A stretch of DNA of 64,000 bases from Leisingera aquaemixtae (GTDB lineage Bacteria; Pseudomonadota; Alphaproteobacteria; Rhodobacterales; Rhodobacteraceae), in NCBI RefSeq assembly GCF_019801145.1, contig NZ_JAHVJQ010000005.1, forward strand, positions 124,001 to 188,000, in the 5' to 3' direction. How positions within the stretch are numbered: the first letter of the stretch is position 1; every line of letters starts with the position of its first letter. Of the stretch, positions 60,117 to 64,000 are shown one piece after another. Position numbers and translations under genes: made by a program. Below the pieces are notes generated by a model. That model worked only from the letters and a program-made list of their open reading frames with translations. It was not told the DNA's origin and did no database searches.

Positions 60117-61325
60117 TTAAACCAGCGCCGACACCGCCCTGCCGATCCGGCTCAACGCCTCGCGCAGTTCCGCCTCGGAGGTGGCATAGGAAATCCGGAA
60201 ATAAGGCGAGATGCCAAAGGCGCGGCCCGGCACCACCGCCACATGGTGCTGGTCCAGCAGATAGGCGCAGAAATCCGCATCTGTCTCCAGCACCGCGCCC
60301 TCTGGCGTCCTCTTGCCCAGCACGCCTGCGCAATTGGCGAATGTGTAGAACGCCCCCTCCGGCACCGGGCACGCAATCCCCTCCATGGCATTCAGTGCCT
60401 CCACCACCAGATCGCGGCGCGCCTGGAAACTGGCCCGCCGCTCTGCCAGCACTTCCTGCGGGCCATTGAGCGCCGCCGCAGCCGCCGCCTGCGAAATGGA
60501 CGAGGGATGCGAGGTCGATTGCGACTGCACCACCTTCATCGCGTCGATCAGCGCCTTCGGCCCGCCCGCATAGCCCAGCCGCCAGCCGGTCATCGCATAG
60601 GCCTTGGAGACGCCGTTGACCGTCAGCACCCGGTCTTTCAGCCGCGGTTCCAGCTGCGCGGGCGCTGCAAACTCAAAGCCGCCATAGGTGATGTGTTCAT
60701 ACATGTCATCGGCCATCAGCCAGACATCCGGGTGCCGCAGCAGCACCTCCAGCAGCGGCTGGTAATCGCTGGCGCTGTAGCCCGCGCCAGCCGGGTTCGA
60801 TGGCGAATTCAGCAGCAGCCAGCGGGTGCGCGGGGTGATCGCCACCTCCAGCTGCTCCGCCGTCAGCCGGAAGCCGGTATCATCGCCGCAGGGCACCAGC
60901 ACCGGCTCCCCGCCAGCGATGCGGATGATGTCGGAATATGAGGTCCAGTAAGGCGTCGGCACAATCACCTCATCACCGGGGTTGAGGCTGGCCATGAAGG
61001 CATCAAACAGGATCTCCTTGGCGCCGGTGCCGGCGATGATCTCATCCAGCGCATAGTCCAGACCGTTGTCGCGCTTGAACTTGGCCTGGATGGCCTGCCG
61101 CAACGCCAGCGTGCCGCCGAGCGGAGTGTATTTGGTCTCCCCTGCCCGCATCGCGGCAGCCGCGGCTTCCTTGATGTGGTCCGGCGTGTCGAAATCCGGC
61201 TCCCCCGCGCCGAGGATGATCACCGGTGCGCCCTGCCGCTTCATCTCCGCGGCCTTGGCGCCGATGGTGAGGATTTCCGAGACTTCAATAGGGTCGAGAC
61301 GGCTGGCGCGGCGGAACTGGGCCAT
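60117..61325 (-). CDS. aspC: Aspartate aminotransferase (class I PLP)
   Basis: A 402-residue class I aminotransferase of the Ib subgroup. The PLP lysine lies in NGVSKAYAMTGWRLGY, with the substrate/cofactor motif NSPSNPAGAGYS and the C-terminal Arg in FRISYAT. It interconverts aspartate and oxaloacetate with 2-oxoglutarate; relatives also act on prephenate or aromatic acids. It has no operon partner. It could replenish aspartate used by the beta-hydroxyaspartate cycle, but that is only an inference. Confidence 0.88.
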   Translation of the reverse strand: MAQFRRASRLDPIEVSEILTIGAKAAEMKRQGAPVIILGAGEPDFDTPDHIKEAAAAAMRAGETKYTPLGGTLALRQAIQAKFKRDNGLDYALDEIIAGTGAKEILFDAFMASLNPGDEVIVPTPYWTSYSDIIRIAGGEPVLVPCGDDTGFRLTAEQLEVAITPRTRWLLLNSPSNPAGAGYSASDYQPLLEVLLRHPDVWLMADDMYEHITYGGFEFAAPAQLEPRLKDRVLTVNGVSKAYAMTGWRLGYAGGPKALIDAMKVVQSQSTSHPSSISQAAAAAALNGPQEVLAERRASFQARRDLVVEALNAMEGIACPVPEGAFYTFANCAGVLGKRTPEGAVLETDADFCAYLLDQHHVAVVPGRAFGISPYFRISYATSEAELREALSRIGRAVSALV

Positions 61326-61444
61326 GGCAAAGGCTCCCTGCTGGTTTTGGCAAAGCCAGAATGAAACGAAAGCCGGTCTTGAAATACCAGCCCATTACGA
61401 CACGACTAATTCCAGATTGTCATGGTACATGCATAAGCCACTTA

Positions 61445-61521
61445 GGGCTGCACCTGCCTGGGTAGGTGCGAATGCACCTGCCGGGGGGGCAGGCAGGTGC
61501 AGCCCGGCCTGTCGGCCGGGC
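61445..61521. repeat. Nested palindromic element between aspC and a LysR gene
   Basis: GGGCTGCACCTGCCTG (61445-61460) and its exact complement (61490-61505) enclose a second hairpin (GGTAGGTGC with GCACCTGCC, 61461-61482). Directly after comes GCCCGGCC-TGTC-GGCCGGGC (61502-61521). Four alternating copies of a CACCTGCC/GGCAGGTG-type 8-mer allow two foldings. It lies after the minus-strand LysR gene, so it may work as its terminator. It shares the motifs of the element at 60051-60099. Confidence 0.65.
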
Positions 61522-61535
61522 AAAACATCTCAATC

Positions 61536-62417
61536 TCACTTCGAACGCAATTGCTTCTTTAGCCACCTTTCGAATTTCTGCACCGCCTCCGGCACAACCC
61601 CTTGCGGACGCACGAGAAAATAACGCTTGCGCGACTCCAGCGCTGGCCCCGGGATGCGCATCAGATCGCCTGCCGCGATCTCCCGCGCCACCATGTCATA
61701 AGGCACGATCGCCGCGCCCAGGCCCGCCGTGGCGGCTGCAATCACCATCGAGTGCTGGTCGAAATAGCGCCCGTCCTGCCGCGGCGCGCCCGCCAGCCCT
61801 GCGCGCTCGAACCACTCCGCCCAGGAGCCCGAGCGGCTTTCCAGGTGCAGCAGCGGCGCCTGCGCCAGATTGCCCCCCTGCTCCAGCTGATGCGCGGCAA
61901 AGAATCCGGGCGCGCAGACCGGCACCATTTCCTCGCCGAAAAGCGGGGCCATATGGGTGCCGGGCCAATTATCCAGCCCGTAGTGCACCGCCAGGTCAAA
62001 GTTCTCGCGGGCAAAATCAAATGGCTCCAGCCGGGTGGAAAAGCTCAGCTCCACCTCCGGGTGGCGGGCAAAGAAATCCGGCAGCCGCGGGATCAGCCAG
62101 AGGTTGGCAAAAGCGGGCAGCACCGCAATCCGCAGGGCCGACCGCCCCGCCCCGGCCGCCGCTGCCTTTTGCAGGGTGGCGCGCAAGCCGGCCAGATCCA
62201 GCTCCAGATCGGCCGCCAGCCCCTGCCCGGCCGGCGTCAGCACCACCCCGCGGCCCGCCCGCTGGAACAGGTCGAATCCCAGATCGGCCTCCAGCTCCTT
62301 CACCTTCTTGCTGACCGCGCTCTGGGTCAGCCCCAGTTCCTCCCCCGCGGCAGTGAAGCTTTGATGCCGCGCGGCGCTTTCAAAACAGCGCAGATGGGTC
62401 AGGCTCGGCAATCGCAT
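61536..62417 (-). CDS. LysR-family regulator (GcvA-like)
   Basis: A 293-residue LysR regulator of the GcvA-like branch: LRCFESAARHQSFTAAGEEL and LTQSAVSKKVKELE in the winged helix, then an effector domain. It lies one base after the end of the preceding LysR gene on the same strand; the two are tandem paralogues. Both face away from the aldehyde dehydrogenase gene. Target unknown. Confidence 0.87.
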   Translation of the reverse strand: MRLPSLTHLRCFESAARHQSFTAAGEELGLTQSAVSKKVKELEADLGFDLFQRAGRGVVLTPAGQGLAADLELDLAGLRATLQKAAAAGAGRSALRIAVLPAFANLWLIPRLPDFFARHPEVELSFSTRLEPFDFARENFDLAVHYGLDNWPGTHMAPLFGEEMVPVCAPGFFAAHQLEQGGNLAQAPLLHLESRSGSWAEWFERAGLAGAPRQDGRYFDQHSMVIAAATAGLGAAIVPYDMVAREIAAGDLMRIPGPALESRKRYFLVRPQGVVPEAVQKFERWLKKQLRSK

Positions 62418-62418
62418 G

Positions 62419-63324
62419 TCAGGTCTCCTCCAGCTGCGCCATCAGCCACTCGCGGAACTTGATCAGCGGATAGTCCTCCGCCTGATCCGCGGGCCAGACC
62501 AGGAAATATTCACCCAGACTCACCGCCTCACCCTCCATCGCCAGCGCCAGCCGCCCTTGCGCAATCTCGTTCTCCGCCAGGAAGTCCGGCAGCAGCGCCA
62601 CCCCCAGCCCATGCACCGCCCCCTGCGTCATCGCAGACGACTGATCAAACAGCATCCCCCTCAGCTTGGCCGCAGGCACATCATGCAGATGAAACCATTG
62701 CTCCCAGCAGTCCGGATGCGTCTCCAGATGCAGCAGCGGATAGTCCAGCAATTGCGCCGGGCGGGACACCGGCCCCGCCATCAGCCCCGGCGCGCAGACC
62801 GGCAGCACATGTTTCGGCATCAGGGGCAGATACTCCACCCCCGGCCAGTCGCGGGTGCCGTAGTGGATCGCGGCCTGCGCCGTGCCCCCGTCAAAGCTGA
62901 ACGGCAGATTGTGGGTGTGCAGGTTCACGGTGATGCCGGGATGCGACGCGGCAAACCCCTTCAGCCGCGGCGCCAGCCAATGCAGGCCAAAGGACGGCAG
63001 GATCGACAGGGTGAAACTGCCGCCATCCGGATTCGCCCGCAGCTTGACCGAGGCCTGCGCCAGCCGGGTCAGGATTGCCCTAGCCTCCTTGGCAAAGCCC
63101 GCCCCCGCCGGCGTCAGCTGCATCCGCATCTGGTCGCGGGCAATCAGATCGACCCCCATCTGCTCCTCCAGCTGCTTCAGCTGGCGGCTGATGGCGCTTT
63201 GCGTCAATGACAGATCCTCCGCCGCCGCCGAGGCGCTGCCCAGCCGGTCCACGGCCTCCAGCGCCAGCAGCGACGGGATTGAGGGCAGAAAGCGGCGCGG
63301 GGCAATCATATGATCTTTGCTCAT
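62419..63324 (-). CDS. LysR-family regulator (GcvA-like), divergent from an aldehyde dehydrogenase gene
   Basis: A 301-residue LysR regulator. The winged helix contains LTQSAISRQLKQLEEQ; the effector domain follows at about 105-295. I chose the ATG at 63324; an ATG five codons later and a TTG nine codons earlier are possible, and none has a strong ribosome site. It is divergent from the dehydrogenase gene across 138 bases that include GCAAA (63407-63411) and TTTGC (63424-63428) arms, a candidate LysR site. It is the likely regulator of that gene. Confidence 0.85.
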   Translation of the reverse strand: MSKDHMIAPRRFLPSIPSLLALEAVDRLGSASAAAEDLSLTQSAISRQLKQLEEQMGVDLIARDQMRMQLTPAGAGFAKEARAILTRLAQASVKLRANPDGGSFTLSILPSFGLHWLAPRLKGFAASHPGITVNLHTHNLPFSFDGGTAQAAIHYGTRDWPGVEYLPLMPKHVLPVCAPGLMAGPVSRPAQLLDYPLLHLETHPDCWEQWFHLHDVPAAKLRGMLFDQSSAMTQGAVHGLGVALLPDFLAENEIAQGRLALAMEGEAVSLGEYFLVWPADQAEDYPLIKFREWLMAQLEET

Positions 63325-63462
63325 GGCTTCAGGATTTAGTTTCAATAGCAATCCGCGCCCGACGGTGCAATTTCTATATCAGACCGACGCCCGGCGGGAC
63401 ATTGATGCAAAGCGGGCTAAAGTTTTGCTCATGACCTGCCCTCGCATCATAAGGACTCCGAC

Positions 63463-64000
63463 ATGCCCCATTCCGACATCCTCGCCGCTGCAGGCCTGAC
63501 CGAGGCCGAACTGACCGGCGGCAGCCTGACTGTCACCACGCCGGTGGACGGCAGCGAAATTGCCCGCCTGAAAACCCACACCGCGGCAGAGGCCGAAGCG
63601 CAGATCGCCGCTGCCAAGGCTGCCTTCAAATCCTGGCGCCTGGTGCCGGCTCCGCGCCGCGGCGAGCTGGTGCGCCTGCTGGGGGATGAACTGCGCAAAG
63701 AGAAGGAAAACCTGGGCCGCCTTGTCACCCTGGAATGCGGCAAGATCTACCAGGAGGGCCTGGGCGAAGTGCAGGAGATGATCGACATCTGCGACTTCGC
63801 GGTGGGACTTTCACGCCAGCTCTACGGCCTCACCATCGCGTCTGAGCGCCCCGGCCACGCGATGCGCGAGAGCTGGCACCCGATGGGCACCTGCGGCATC
63901 ATCACCGCCTTCAACTTCCCCGTCGCCCCCTGGTGCTGGAACGCGGCGCTGGCGCTGGTCTGCGGCGATCCGGTGATCTGGAAACCGTCGGAGAAAACCC
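63463..64000 (+). CDS. Aldehyde dehydrogenase of the antiquitin/aminoadipate-semialdehyde group (cut by window end)
   Basis: The first 179 residues of an aldehyde dehydrogenase; the gene runs off the window. SERPGHAMRESWHPMG, CGIITAFNFPVAPWCWNAALAL and VIWKPSEKT match the ALDH7/antiquitin group, which oxidises alpha-aminoadipate semialdehyde (piperideine-6-carboxylate) in lysine breakdown. The catalytic Cys and Glu lie beyond the end, so activity cannot be judged. AAGGA precedes the ATG. A divergent LysR gene lies upstream. Confidence 0.85.
   Translation, partial: MPHSDILAAAGLTEAELTGGSLTVTTPVDGSEIARLKTHTAAEAEAQIAAAKAAFKSWRLVPAPRRGELVRLLGDELRKEKENLGRLVTLECGKIYQEGLGEVQEMIDICDFAVGLSRQLYGLTIASERPGHAMRESWHPMGTCGIITAFNFPVAPWCWNAALALVCGDPVIWKPSEKT

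Overview
The window is GC-rich, gene-dense chromosomal DNA, most likely from the roseobacter group of the Rhodobacterales. The gene content points there: a complete beta-hydroxyaspartate cycle operon, a membrane-bound PuuD-type urate oxidase, a fused PuuE-UraD allantoinase and an antiquitin-like aldehyde dehydrogenase. No rRNA, tRNA, CRISPR array or insertion sequence is visible. The taxonomic call is an inference from gene families.

Layout: 0-3 kb, copper export (cueR, copA, with a recognisable CueR promoter). 3.3-9.3 kb, glutathione-dependent formaldehyde dehydrogenase, convergent with a prkA-yeaH-spoVR stress operon. 10-17.5 kb, a small Ig-repeat adhesin with its own type I secretion system. 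17.5-22.9 kb, a secreted trypsin-like protease, then a chemoreceptor with cheB and cheD. 23-25.6 kb, the molybdate transporter modABC. 25.7-50.1 kb, purine and glyoxylate catabolism. 50.2-53.8 kb, small envelope-stress genes plus remnants of two transporter-like genes. 53.8-57.3 kb, a cation:proton antiporter and a tautomerase/NTF2/GST operon with its LysR regulator. 57.5-64 kb, an adenylation-carrier-acyltransferase fusion protein, an aspartate aminotransferase, two tandem LysR regulators and the start of an aldehyde dehydrogenase.

The central 25 kb reads as one metabolic programme. Guanine is deaminated (guaD) and xanthine oxidised to urate by the molybdenum enzyme XdhABC. Urate is oxidised by PuuD and processed by UraH and the PuuE-UraD fusion to allantoate. 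AllE and AllA finish the route to glyoxylate and urea. The allantoate-hydrolysing step is not in the window. Glyoxylate is the substrate of the adjacent bhcABCD operon, which converts it to oxaloacetate without carbon loss. Molybdate uptake (modABC), two purine permeases and a urea/amide channel complete the set. Two paralogous LysR regulators face the urate oxidase and xanthine dehydrogenase genes.

The least expected items are three. First, a single polypeptide carrying an AMP-binding domain, a carrier domain and a ten-helix acyltransferase-3 domain, like a fused Dlt machine. Second, four promoters matching GGAAC-N16/17-CGT(T/C), the extracytoplasmic-function sigma type, packed within about 1 kb ahead of envelope-stress genes. 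Third, a probable small RNA driven by the first of those promoters.
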